From positions 3,534,001-3,598,000 of the forward strand of contig NZ_CP015600.1 in assembly GCF_001647715.1 (NCBI RefSeq): a DNA stretch of 64,000 nt, given 5' to 3'. The translations under genes were made by a program, and so were the position numbers. Of this stretch, positions 26,489-35,142 are shown one piece after another. Every line of letters begins with the position of its first letter. Within the stretch, counting starts at the first letter, position 1. Below the pieces are notes generated by a model. That model ran no database searches, was not told where the DNA came from, and was given only the letters and a program-made list of their open reading frames with translations. Source of the stretch: Pseudomonas antarctica (GTDB lineage Bacteria; Pseudomonadota; Gammaproteobacteria; Pseudomonadales; Pseudomonadaceae).

Positions 26489-29400
26489 AGATCCTCGCCA
26501 TCCGCCTGAAAAACCTCGCCTCCCTGGCAGGCCCGTTTGAAATCGACTTTACCGCCGAGCCCTTGGCCAGCGCCGGGTTGTTCGCCATCACCGGGCCGAC
26601 CGGAGCGGGCAAAAGTACCTTGCTGGATGCCTTGTGCCTGGCGCTGTTTGGCGCGGTGCCGCGCCTGGGCGATACCGGCCAGGCGAAAATGCCGGATGCC
26701 GACAGCGACATTTCCATCGGCGACCCGCGCACCCTGCTGCGTCGCGGCACCGGCGGTGGCTATGCCGAGGTGGATTTTGTCGGCGTCAGCGGCCGTCGCT
26801 ACCGTGCGCGCTGGGAAGCCAACCGCGCCCGTGACAAGGCCAGCGGCAAGTTGCAGAACAGCCGACAAAGCCTGATCGACCTGGACAGCGACCAACTGCT
26901 GGCCAGCCAGAAGACTGAATATAAAACCCAGCTGGAACTGGCCCTGGGCCTGAATTTCGAACAGTTCACCCGCGCGGTGTTGCTGGCGCAAAGCGAATTC
27001 AGTGCCTTCCTCAAGGCCAACGATAACGAGCGCAGCGAGCTGCTGGAAAAGCTCACCGACACCGCGCTCTACACCCAGTTGGGCCGTCGCGCCTTCGACA
27101 AGGCCAAAGACGCCAAGGACGCGCATAAACAGCTGCAAGACCAGGCCACCGGCGTGGTGCCGTTGCCCGCCGAAGCCCGCGCCGAACTCGATCAACAGTT
27201 GGCCGAGGCTCAGCAACAGCTCAAGACCCAACAGGCCCAACTCAAGCAGTTAGAGCTGCAGCACACCTGGCTCAAGGAGCTGCGTGAGTGGCAGGAGCGC
27301 CAGCACCATGCAACAGAGCAACTGCAACGGGCGCAGGCGGATTGGGCAGGCCAGGGCCAGCAGCGCCAAGACCTGAGCCGACTGGAGCAATTGGCACCGC
27401 AACGCCATCAGTTTGCGCGCCAGGCTGAACTCGCTACGTTACTTGCACCGCTCGCCGCGCAGATTCAGCAGCACCTCGCGCAGCAAACCACGCTGCAGGC
27501 GCGTCAGGAGCAGGCGCAACAGCAGCAGTCCGCCGCCCAGGCAGCCTTGGCTGACGCCCTGAAACAGCAGGCCGACGCCGTGCCCTTGTTGCGTCAGGCG
27601 TTCGAAGCACAGAGCACCCTCGCCCACCTGACCCAAGACCTGACCAAGCGCAGCGACGACAAACAGCAACAAGAAAGCGCCTGCCAAGAAGGCCAGGCCT
27701 TGCTCACCGGGTTGCTGGAGAAGCAAACCCAAGTCACCGAACGCCTGCAACGCCTGGCGGCCGAGCTGGAACGCAGTGCCACTCTGGCACCGCTGAGCGA
27801 CGCCTGGAGCGCCTACCGCGACCGTCTGCAACAGCTGATGCTGATCGGCAACCGCCTCAACAAGGGCCAGAGCGAGCTGCCGCAACTCGAACAGTGCGCC
27901 ACCGCCGCAGCCGACAAGTTCGCCCAACAACGCGACGCGCTGGACCTGCTGTATCAGGAAGCCGGTGCCGAGCCGCACGCGGTCGCCGAGCAGATTCAAT
28001 TACTCGCCAGCCTGCTGCAAGACAACCGCAAGCAACAGCGCGCCTTCGAAGACCTCACGCGCCTGTGGGACAGCCAGCAACAGCTGGACCAACAGGCTGC
28101 TGCATTAACGCAAAAGCTCGCGGACGCCCAGCAGCAACGCGAGCAACTGAACCAAACCGGCTTGCAAACCAAGGCCGAACTGACGGTGGCCGAACAAACC
28201 CTGACGGTGACCAAGCAACTGCTGGAACGCCAGCGCCTGGCTCGCAGTGCCAGCGTCGAGGAATTGCGCGAGCAGTTGCAGGACGACCAACCGTGCCCGG
28301 TGTGCGGCAGCCATGAGCATCCGTACCACCAGCCCGAAGCGTTGCTGCAAAGCCTTGGCCGTCATGATGAAAACGAAGAAGCGACGGCGCAGAAAGCGGT
28401 CGACACGCTCAAGGAAAAACTCACCGAGCTGCGTGGCGAAGTCGGCGGTTTGATCGCCCAGCAAAAGGAGTTCCTGCAGCAGCAGGAGCAACTGGCGACC
28501 CAGCAACAAGGCCTGACACCCAGCCTGCAAGCGCACCCATTGGCCGCCTCGTTGTTCAATCAGGACGCCGCCAAACGCAGCACCTGGCTGGCCCAGCAAC
28601 TGGCGCAACTGACGCAAAGCATCAGCCAGGACGAACAACGCCAGGGCGCCCTGCTCAACCTTCAGCAAAATGCCGGGCGCTTGCAGCAACAACTGCAAGC
28701 CGCCCAGGACGCAAGCCAGCAAGCCCGCCAGTTGCTGGTGGACCAGCAGCGCGAACTGTCCAACGACCGCGAGCGCCTCGACGAAGAACTCCATGCCTTC
28801 GCCAGCCTGCTGCCCGCCGAAACCCTCGAAGGTCTGCGCCGTGAACCGGCGGCGACGTTTATGCAGTTGGACCAGCACGTCAGCCAACGCCTTGAGCAAC
28901 TGGGCCACCAGCGCGATGAACTGGCCGAGCAGCATGAGCGCCAGCAGGCCATCGAGAAAGAACACACCCATCAGCAGCATCGCCAGCAGCAACTGGACGC
29001 CTTGCTCCAGCAGGTCACCGAGCTGTCTGCACGGCAACAGACCGCGCAGGCAACACTCAGCGCACTGCTCGGCGAGCACAGCAGTGCCGAACAGTGGCAA
29101 CAGCAACTGGACCAGGCGGTGGCCCAGTCACGCCAAAGCGAGACCGATGCCAACCAACAGCTGCAAGAGATCCGCAACGCGCTGATTCAATTGGCCGCCG
29201 ACCTCAAGGCGCAGCAGGATCGCCAACAGGCTTTGGCCGCCGAGCAGCACACCCTGGGCGAACGCCTGAGCGAATGGCGTGCCTTGCACCCCGACCTGCA
29301 TGACGAAGGGCTCACGCGCTTGCTGGCCTTTGATGACAGCCACGTCAGCGCATTGCGCCAGCAGTTGCAGCACAGCGAAAAAGCCGTCGAACAAGCCAAG

Positions 29401-30123
29401 GTGCTGCTGCAGGAACGCGAACAACGCCTGGCTGAACACCAAGCGTTGCACAACGGCAACCTGGCAGCCGAACAACTGGACGCCGCCCTGGCTGCGCTCA
29501 ATCAGCAATTGGCCGAAGGTGAGAAAACCTGCGCGGAACTGCGTGCGCGCCAGTCCGAAGACCAGCGCCGCCAGGACGCCAACCACGTGTTGGCCGAGCA
29601 TATCGCCAAGGCGTATGACGAGTGGCAGCGCTGGGCACGCCTGAATGCGCTGATCGGCTCGGCCACCGGCGACACCTTCCGCAAGATCGCCCAGGCCTAC
29701 AACCTCGACCTGTTGGTGCACCACGCCAACGTGCAACTGCGCCAGCTGGTGCGCCGCTACCGTCTCAAGCGTGGCGGCAGCATGCTCGGGTTGCTGGTGA
29801 TGGATACGGAGATGGGCGACGAATTGCGCTCGGTGCATTCGTTGTCCGGTGGCGAAACATTCCTGGTGTCACTGGCGCTGGCGTTGGGCCTGGCTTCGAT
29901 GGCGTCGAGTACGTTGAAAATCGAGTCGCTGTTTATCGACGAAGGCTTTGGCAGCCTCGACCCGGAATCGCTGCAATTGGCGATGGACGCCTTGGACGGC
30001 CTGCAGGCACAAGGCCGCAAGGTGGCGGTGATCTCTCACGTGCAGGAAATGCACGAGCGCATCCCGGTGCAGATCCAGGTCAAGCGCCAGGGCAATGGCT
30101 TGAGCACCCTGGAGGTCAAGTGA
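26485..30123 (+). CDS. sbcC: Exonuclease subunit SbcC (Rad50-like ATPase)
   Basis: A 1212-residue SMC-like ATPase partner of SbcD. Walker A GPTGAGKST is at residues 37-45, two long Gln/Glu/Ala-rich coiled coils flank a zinc hook C604-P-V-C607, and the C-terminal lobe carries the signature LSGGE (1120-1124) and Walker B SLFIDEGFGSLD (around 1150). It is somewhat longer than E. coli SbcC because of extra coiled coil. ATGA overlap with sbcD gives coupled translation. The complex is expected to act on the many palindromic REPINs in this genome. Confidence 0.96.
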   Translation: MKILAIRLKNLASLAGPFEIDFTAEPLASAGLFAITGPTGAGKSTLLDALCLALFGAVPRLGDTGQAKMPDADSDISIGDPRTLLRRGTGGGYAEVDFVGVSGRRYRARWEANRARDKASGKLQNSRQSLIDLDSDQLLASQKTEYKTQLELALGLNFEQFTRAVLLAQSEFSAFLKANDNERSELLEKLTDTALYTQLGRRAFDKAKDAKDAHKQLQDQATGVVPLPAEARAELDQQLAEAQQQLKTQQAQLKQLELQHTWLKELREWQERQHHATEQLQRAQADWAGQGQQRQDLSRLEQLAPQRHQFARQAELATLLAPLAAQIQQHLAQQTTLQARQEQAQQQQSAAQAALADALKQQADAVPLLRQAFEAQSTLAHLTQDLTKRSDDKQQQESACQEGQALLTGLLEKQTQVTERLQRLAAELERSATLAPLSDAWSAYRDRLQQLMLIGNRLNKGQSELPQLEQCATAAADKFAQQRDALDLLYQEAGAEPHAVAEQIQLLASLLQDNRKQQRAFEDLTRLWDSQQQLDQQAAALTQKLADAQQQREQLNQTGLQTKAELTVAEQTLTVTKQLLERQRLARSASVEELREQLQDDQPCPVCGSHEHPYHQPEALLQSLGRHDENEEATAQKAVDTLKEKLTELRGEVGGLIAQQKEFLQQQEQLATQQQGLTPSLQAHPLAASLFNQDAAKRSTWLAQQLAQLTQSISQDEQRQGALLNLQQNAGRLQQQLQAAQDASQQARQLLVDQQRELSNDRERLDEELHAFASLLPAETLEGLRREPAATFMQLDQHVSQRLEQLGHQRDELAEQHERQQAIEKEHTHQQHRQQQLDALLQQVTELSARQQTAQATLSALLGEHSSAEQWQQQLDQAVAQSRQSETDANQQLQEIRNALIQLAADLKAQQDRQQALAAEQHTLGERLSEWRALHPDLHDEGLTRLLAFDDSHVSALRQQLQHSEKAVEQAKVLLQEREQRLAEHQALHNGNLAAEQLDAALAALNQQLAEGEKTCAELRARQSEDQRRQDANHVLAEHIAKAYDEWQRWARLNALIGSATGDTFRKIAQAYNLDLLVHHANVQLRQLVRRYRLKRGGSMLGLLVMDTEMGDELRSVHSLSGGETFLVSLALALGLASMASSTLKIESLFIDEGFGSLDPESLQLAMDALDGLQAQGRKVAVISHVQEMHERIPVQIQVKRQGNGLSTLEVK

Positions 30124-30713
30124 GCGAAGCGCTGCTGTATTCGTTTCGGCGCTGCCCGTATGCGATGCGGGCGCGCCTCGCGTTGCGCTACTCGGGCGTG
30201 CCTGTGCAGATCATCGAGGTAAGCCTCAAGGCCAAGCCGGCCGAGATGCTCGCGCTGTCACCCAAGGGCACGGTGCCGGTGCTCAGCGTGGGTGGCCGGG
30301 TGATCGAGGAAAGCCTGGAAATCATGCAATGGGCGTTGGCGCAGCATGATCCGGATGACTGGTTGCTCCAAGGCGACCCGAGGGTGCTGGACCTGATTAC
30401 CGAGAACGATCAGGTCTTCAAACATCACTTGAATCGATACAAGTACGCCGAACGCTACCCGGAGCAGCCGATGGAACATTACCGGGCCGAGGGCGAGGTG
30501 TTTTTGCAGACGCTGGAAGGTTTGTTGGCGGGAAATGACTATTTGCTGGCCGAGCATTTGAGCCTGGCCGATGTGGCACTGGCGCCGTTTGTGCGCCAGT
30601 TTGCCCATGTGGATCGCGAGTGGTTTGCCGGGACGCCATATCGCCAGTTACAAGCCTGGCTACAACGCTTTGTGGAATCGCCGCTGTTTATTGCGGTGAT
30701 GGCAAAACCCTGA
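30120..30713 (+). CDS. Glutathione S-transferase family protein
   Basis: A 197-residue GST with a thioredoxin-like N-terminal domain containing the active-site region RRCPYAMR (Cys12), PKGTVPVLSVGGRVIEESLEIM for glutathione binding and an all-helical C-terminal domain with LAEHLSLADVALAPFV. The GTG at 30120 overlaps the sbcC stop codon, so it is the third member of the sbcDC operon. Longer upstream extensions of this frame lie inside sbcC and are not real. The substrate is unknown; Cys-type GSTs usually do deglutathionylation or reduction. Confidence 0.9.
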   Translation: MSEALLYSFRRCPYAMRARLALRYSGVPVQIIEVSLKAKPAEMLALSPKGTVPVLSVGGRVIEESLEIMQWALAQHDPDDWLLQGDPRVLDLITENDQVFKHHLNRYKYAERYPEQPMEHYRAEGEVFLQTLEGLLAGNDYLLAEHLSLADVALAPFVRQFAHVDREWFAGTPYRQLQAWLQRFVESPLFIAVMAKP

Positions 30714-30726
30714 GCCCAACACAATC

Positions 30727-30819
30727 AAATGTGGGAGCTGGCTTGCCTGCGATGCCGACAACTCGGTCCAACTGATACACCGAGTTGATTTCATCGCAGG
30801 CAAGCCAGCTCCCACATTT
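30727..30819. repeat. REPIN (GTGGGAGCTGGCTTGCCTGCGATG type)
   Basis: Near-perfect inverted REP pair just after the GST gene, AAATGTGGGAGCTGGCTTGC on the left and its complement on the right. The spacer carries an ACTCGG/CCGAGT dyad. Confidence 0.92.
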
Positions 30820-30839
30820 GACCGTCGCTCAGCTCAAGC

Positions 30840-31019
30840 TCAGTGTTGAATCTTGTGATCCAGTGCGGCATAGAAGTTGGCGCTCTGTTGCAGGTATTTC
30901 TGGGTGTAGGCGCTGGTGCTGGATTTTTTGCCGGAGACTTCCACGCTGGCAGCGGCAGGCAATGCCACGGTGGCGGAAACAGCGGAAGCGGCGATAATCG
31001 AGAAGAGATTGAAGTTCAT
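30840..31019 (-). CDS. Small secreted peptide, 59 residues
   Basis: A short gene with ATG at 31019 preceded by an AAGGG ribosome site. The product starts MNFNLFSIIAASAVSATVA and has a convincing signal peptide ending at PAAAS. The mature ~34 residues (VEVSGKKSSTSAYTQKYL onward, ending HKIQH) are basic and polar with several Tyr and Gln. There are no Cys residues. It is transcribed toward the REPIN and lies downstream of, and on the same strand as, the lactonase gene. Function unknown; a small periplasmic or secreted protein of the kind common in pseudomonads. Confidence 0.72.
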   Translation of the reverse strand: MNFNLFSIIAASAVSATVALPAAASVEVSGKKSSTSAYTQKYLQQSANFYAALDHKIQH

Positions 31020-31149
31020 GTCGGTAACCCTTGTGTTCGTTTGATTGAGTGGCCGGGGAGGGCCTTGGAACCAAACTTACGCCCGAGGGCTAAACCTTAG
31101 AAATGCTTTGAAACAGTAGCCGCTATTAATAGAATTAATACACAGAGTC

Positions 31150-31170
31150 AGGCCCCGCACTGCGGGGCCT
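31150..31170. terminator. GC-rich hairpin after the lactonase-fold gene
   Basis: AGGCCCCGCA-C-TGCGGGGCCT is a perfect 10-bp stem just past the lactonase stop codon. There is no strong T-run, so termination is likely but not certain. Confidence 0.6.
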
Positions 31171-31175
31171 GTGGC

Positions 31176-32360
31176 TTATTGACGCACCAGGAACTTGAGG
31201 TCGCTGGGTGCATCGATCGGCAATTTCTGCACGGTTTTACCCAGCAGGCCGGTCTTGGGGTCACGTTCGACCACCACGATTTCATTGCTTTTCTGGTTGG
31301 CGATCAGCAGGAACTTGCCGCTCGGGTCCAGGCTGAACTCGCGAGGGTGATCACCTTCGACGGGACGGCGCTGCAGTTCCTTGAGGTGCGCGGTAGCCGG
31401 GTCGATGCTGAATACCAGCATCTGGTTGGCTGTGCCGCGGTTGCTGACGTAAAGGAATTTGCCGTCACTTGAGGCGTGCAGTGCTGCGCCCGCCTTGTCG
31501 GACACCGGCTGCCCGGCAGCGAAATCCACCAGTTGGGTTTGGCTGAGCGTGCCGTCCTTGTAATCGAACACCGCCACCTGAGCGCTCATCTCGGTGGTCA
31601 GCCAGGCATGCTTGCCATCGGCGCTGAACAGCAAGTGGCGTGGGCCGCTGCCCGGTGGCAATGGCACGGAGGCCGGGTTAGCCGCAGTGAGTGGCAGTTC
31701 ATGGTTGGCCTTTGGGTCATAGTGGTAAACAAAAATCTTGTCTGCCCCCAAGTCCTGGACATACACGTACTTGCCATCCGGCGACGACACCACCGAATGC
31801 ACATGGTTGGAGGCCTGGCGCTCAGGGTTGACGCGGCTCGCCGGGTGCGCGCTCAACTGCACCGGCGCCGACAGCTTGCCATTGGCATCGACCGGCAGCA
31901 CCGCCAGGCTACCGCCCGGGTCTTCCAGCACTGAATAGTTGGCGACGAACAGGTAGCGCCCGTCAGCAGCCAGGCTGGAATGGGTCGGCTCGTTGCCCAG
32001 GCTCTGCACCTGGTTGATCAGGGTGAGCTGATGGCTCTGCGGGTCAATGCTGTAGCTGCTGACGCGCCCGACCGGGTCTTTCTGGCCCGGGCCGTTCTCG
32101 TTGACCACAAACAGGTGCTTCTGGTCTTTGGAAACCGTCAGCCACGAGGGGTTGGCAGCCTTGGCCGCCAGCACCGGCTTGCCACTGAACTGCCCCGTAC
32201 GGCTATCAAACTGCAGGCGGTAGATTCCTTCGCTGGTGCCGGCCGTGTAGCTGCCCACCAGCAGTTCATACGTGTCGACCGGCGCGGCTTGCACCGACAT
32301 CGCACCCACACTGCCCGCCATCAGCAGGGGCCAGAATTTACGCATCATCATCCGCTTCAT
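31176..32360 (-). CDS. Exported lactonase-fold (6-phosphogluconolactonase-like) beta-propeller protein
   Basis: A 394-residue protein of the lactonase family (seven-bladed propeller, PF10282 type). The N-terminus MRKFWPLLMAGSVGAMSVQA is a signal peptide, so it acts in the periplasm and is unlikely to be the pentose-phosphate enzyme despite common naming. Propeller repeats are visible (LFVVNENGPGQKD, YLFVANYSV, YVYVQDLGADKIFVY, FLYVSNRGTANQMLVF, FLLIANQKSNEIVV). Three Met codons cluster at the start. Its 5' end overlaps the upstream small gene by ~23 nt, so the two are co-transcribed. Confidence 0.88.
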   Translation of the reverse strand: MKRMMMRKFWPLLMAGSVGAMSVQAAPVDTYELLVGSYTAGTSEGIYRLQFDSRTGQFSGKPVLAAKAANPSWLTVSKDQKHLFVVNENGPGQKDPVGRVSSYSIDPQSHQLTLINQVQSLGNEPTHSSLAADGRYLFVANYSVLEDPGGSLAVLPVDANGKLSAPVQLSAHPASRVNPERQASNHVHSVVSSPDGKYVYVQDLGADKIFVYHYDPKANHELPLTAANPASVPLPPGSGPRHLLFSADGKHAWLTTEMSAQVAVFDYKDGTLSQTQLVDFAAGQPVSDKAGAALHASSDGKFLYVSNRGTANQMLVFSIDPATAHLKELQRRPVEGDHPREFSLDPSGKFLLIANQKSNEIVVVERDPKTGLLGKTVQKLPIDAPSDLKFLVRQ

Positions 32361-32640
32361 CCTCGTCGTTATTGTTGCCGGTGACGCCGCTCATGCAGAC
32401 CAGGCGATGCTCGCCCGAGTCACCGGTAAGGGTCCAGCTTTGCAGGGTTTGATCAAAAACCGCCGCCTTGACTTGCTCCAGGCTGAAACTCCAGCGTTTC
32501 TCGGCACGACCGTCCATGCAAATGATCAGCAATTTTTGGTCGTCCAGGCTGAAATCGAACGTGTGCAGCCCGTCGATTTCGACCATCTGGCAGTCTTTAA
32601 AAGCGTCGAGCAAGGTAGCGGTGTCGGCAGTCATAACCAT
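32338..32640 (-). CDS. Small conserved Pseudomonas protein (DUF5629-like)
   Basis: A ~100-residue acidic protein (MTADTATLLDAFKDCQMVEI..., then LEQVKAAVFDQTLQSWTL, ending in an Asn/Asp/Glu-rich tail). It resembles the Pseudomonas family annotated DUF5629, of unknown function; this family call is from memory and moderate. ATG 32634 is an equally good start. The acidic C-terminus is encoded where the gene overlaps the lactonase start, so the tail may be an effect of gene overlap. Confidence 0.7.
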   Translation of the reverse strand: MVMTADTATLLDAFKDCQMVEIDGLHTFDFSLDDQKLLIICMDGRAEKRWSFSLEQVKAAVFDQTLQSWTLTGDSGEHRLVCMSGVTGNNNDEDEADDDA

Positions 32641-32706
32641 CAATCATCAAAAGGAAAGACGTCATGATAGGTCAATTTGTTGCATCGGCCTAAGGCCGCG
32701 CAATGC

Positions 32707-32736
32707 AAAACGCCGTGGCACAAGCCACGGCGTTTT
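32707..32736. terminator. Intrinsic terminator of the RND exporter operon
   Basis: Perfect 13-bp stem AAAACGCCGTGGC / GCCACGGCGTTTT with an ACAA loop, followed by T-rich sequence in both directions, just beyond the exporter stop codon. Confidence 0.9.
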
Positions 32737-32751
32737 GGCAGCAGCGATGGA

Positions 32752-35127
32752 TCAGTGGGCAAACAACGAATTGCCCTTCTGCCCCGCCAGTTTCTCGGGC
32801 TTGATCAGGAACCGCGCGAGCGCCGGCAACAGCCACAGCGCGCCGAACATGTTCCACAGCAGCATGAAGGTGAGCATCAAGCCCATGTCGGCCTGGAACT
32901 TGATGGCCGAGAAGATCCAGGTGCACACGCCGATTGCCAGGCACAGGCCGGTGAACAGCACGGCTTTGCCGGTGGACTTGAGCGTTTGGTAGTAAGCCTC
33001 TTGCAACGGCAAGCCGGCACGCAGGAAGCTTTCCAGACGGCTGTAGATGTAGATGCCGTAATCCACGCCAATCCCCACACCCAGCGCCACCACCGGCAAG
33101 GTCGCGACCTTGACGCCGATGCCCATGAACGCCATCAGCGCGTTGCCCAGCACCGAGGTCAGTACCAGCGGCAACACGATGCACAGGGTGGCGGCCCACG
33201 AGCGGAAGGTGATCATGCACATGGTGGCCACGCACAGGTAGACCAGGATCAGAATGGTCAGCTCCGACTCCTTGATGACCTCGTTGGTGGCGGCTTCGAT
33301 CCCGGCGTTACCGGCGGCGAGGATAAATTCCAGGCCGTCCTTGTTGTTCTCCTTGGCGAAGTCCTGCACGGCATGTACCGCACGGTCGAGGGTTTCGGCC
33401 TTGTGGTCGTTGAGGAACACCAGCACCGGCGCCAGCGAGCAATTGTTGTTGTACAGGCCATCGGCACGGGCAATAGAGTTGTTCAGTACGTCAGGGTTGC
33501 GCGACAAGGTTTCCCATTTGAGGTTGCCCTCGTTCATCCCCTTGATCATTTGCTTGGACACGGTCACCAGTGAGATCGCCGACTGCACGCCCTCGGTGTT
33601 CTGCATCTTCCACATCAGTTGGTCGATGGGCGCCATGGCTTCATAGCGCGAACAGCCTTCAGCACGGGTTTTGACCATCACCACCAGCACGTCGGAACTG
33701 GTGGAGTAGTTGCTGATGATGAAATTGTTGTCCTTGTTGTAGCGCGAGTCCGGGCGCAGTTCCGGTGCGCCCTGGTCCAGATCGCCAATCTTGAGGTTCT
33801 GGCTGTACCAGAGGCCGCCACCGAAGGCGATCAGCGCGAGCAAAACAGACACCGGCGCGACCTTGGGGCTGGCGAATTTGGACAGCAGGCGCCAGAACGG
33901 GTGTTCGCGGTGCGCGTCCTTTTTACTCTTGGCGATGGCGCGCTGGCTGATGCCGACGTAGGAGATCGCCACCGGCAGCAGGATCAGGTTGGTGAACACG
34001 ATCACCGCCACGCCGATGGAGGCGCCGATGGCCAGCTCGCGGATTACGCCGATATCGATGATCAGCAGCGTGATAAAGCCCACGGCGTCGGCGAGAATCG
34101 CGATCATCCCCGGCAGGAACAGTTGCCGGAACGTGCGTCGCGCCGCGGTCAGCGCGTTGTCAGCCTCACTGGATTGCAGCGCAATACCGTTGATCTTCTG
34201 CACGCCATGGGAAATACCGATGGCGAAAATCAGGAACGGCACCAGCATCGAATACGGATCGAGGCCGAAACCGAAAAAGTGCATCAGCCCGAGTTGCCAG
34301 ACCACCGCCACCAATGTCGTGCTCAATACCGCGACGGTGCTGCGCAGGCAGTTGGTGAACCACAGCAGCAGAATCAGGGTGATGACGAACGCGATACCAA
34401 AGAACATCACCACCATGACCAGGCCATCAATCAGGTCGCCGACCTTCTTGGCAAAGCCGACGATGTGGATTTTGACGTTGGGGTTTTGCGCTTCAAACTT
34501 GTCGCGGATCTTGTCTTCGAGTTCATGGGAGAACTTGCGGTAGTCCAGGGCCAGCAATTTGCCCTGATCCTGCGGGTCCGGGTAGGACTCCAGCAACGGA
34601 ATGTCGACGATGCTCGACTTGAAGTCGTTGGCCACCAGGCGCCCGACCTGGCCGGACTTGAGCACATTGTTGCGCAACTGGTCGAGGCTTTGCGGCGAGC
34701 CGTTGTAGCTTTGCGGGATCACTTCACCGCCGGCAAAGCCTTCTTCGGTGACTTCGGTCCAGCGTACGCTGGGGCTCCACAGCGACTTGAGGCCCGAGCG
34801 GTCGACGCCCGAGATGTAGAACACCTCGTCGTTGATCTGGCGCAGGGTCTCCATGTACTCCTTGGTGAAAATGTCGCCATCCTTGGCCTCCACCGAGATG
34901 CGCACGGTGTTGCCCAGGTTGGCCAGGTCATTGCGGTGTTCCATCATCTTTTCGATGAAGGGATGCTTGAGGGGGATCATCTTTTCAAAGCTGGTGGACG
35001 GACGAATCAGCGTCGCCTGCCAGAACAGGAAAATACTCACCAGCAGGCAGATGACGATGACTGCCGGGCGATTGTTGAAGATCAGGCGCTCAAGCAAGGT
35101 CGCTTTATCGTTGTGATGACTGCTCAT
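32752..35127 (-). CDS. RND superfamily (MmpL/HAE3-type) exporter
   Basis: A 791-residue inner-membrane protein with the RND layout: a transmembrane helix (PAVIVICLLVSIFLFW), a large periplasmic loop, five helices, a second loop and six helices, the last group including GIGVDYGIYIYSRL. It belongs to the short HAE3/MmpL-like family, which often moves lipids or hydrophobic molecules, rather than the AcrB drug pumps (about 1030 residues). It is co-transcribed with the upstream YCF48-like protein (15-nt gap), an association common in gammaproteobacteria. Substrate unknown. Confidence 0.88.
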   Translation of the reverse strand: MSSHHNDKATLLERLIFNNRPAVIVICLLVSIFLFWQATLIRPSTSFEKMIPLKHPFIEKMMEHRNDLANLGNTVRISVEAKDGDIFTKEYMETLRQINDEVFYISGVDRSGLKSLWSPSVRWTEVTEEGFAGGEVIPQSYNGSPQSLDQLRNNVLKSGQVGRLVANDFKSSIVDIPLLESYPDPQDQGKLLALDYRKFSHELEDKIRDKFEAQNPNVKIHIVGFAKKVGDLIDGLVMVVMFFGIAFVITLILLLWFTNCLRSTVAVLSTTLVAVVWQLGLMHFFGFGLDPYSMLVPFLIFAIGISHGVQKINGIALQSSEADNALTAARRTFRQLFLPGMIAILADAVGFITLLIIDIGVIRELAIGASIGVAVIVFTNLILLPVAISYVGISQRAIAKSKKDAHREHPFWRLLSKFASPKVAPVSVLLALIAFGGGLWYSQNLKIGDLDQGAPELRPDSRYNKDNNFIISNYSTSSDVLVVMVKTRAEGCSRYEAMAPIDQLMWKMQNTEGVQSAISLVTVSKQMIKGMNEGNLKWETLSRNPDVLNNSIARADGLYNNNCSLAPVLVFLNDHKAETLDRAVHAVQDFAKENNKDGLEFILAAGNAGIEAATNEVIKESELTILILVYLCVATMCMITFRSWAATLCIVLPLVLTSVLGNALMAFMGIGVKVATLPVVALGVGIGVDYGIYIYSRLESFLRAGLPLQEAYYQTLKSTGKAVLFTGLCLAIGVCTWIFSAIKFQADMGLMLTFMLLWNMFGALWLLPALARFLIKPEKLAGQKGNSLFAH

Positions 35128-35142
35128 TCTTTACCCGCCTTC

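Noticed and set aside
29622..30119. A long N-terminal extension of the glutathione S-transferase frame.
   Set aside because: It lies wholly inside sbcC and the GST fold begins at the GTG at 30120.
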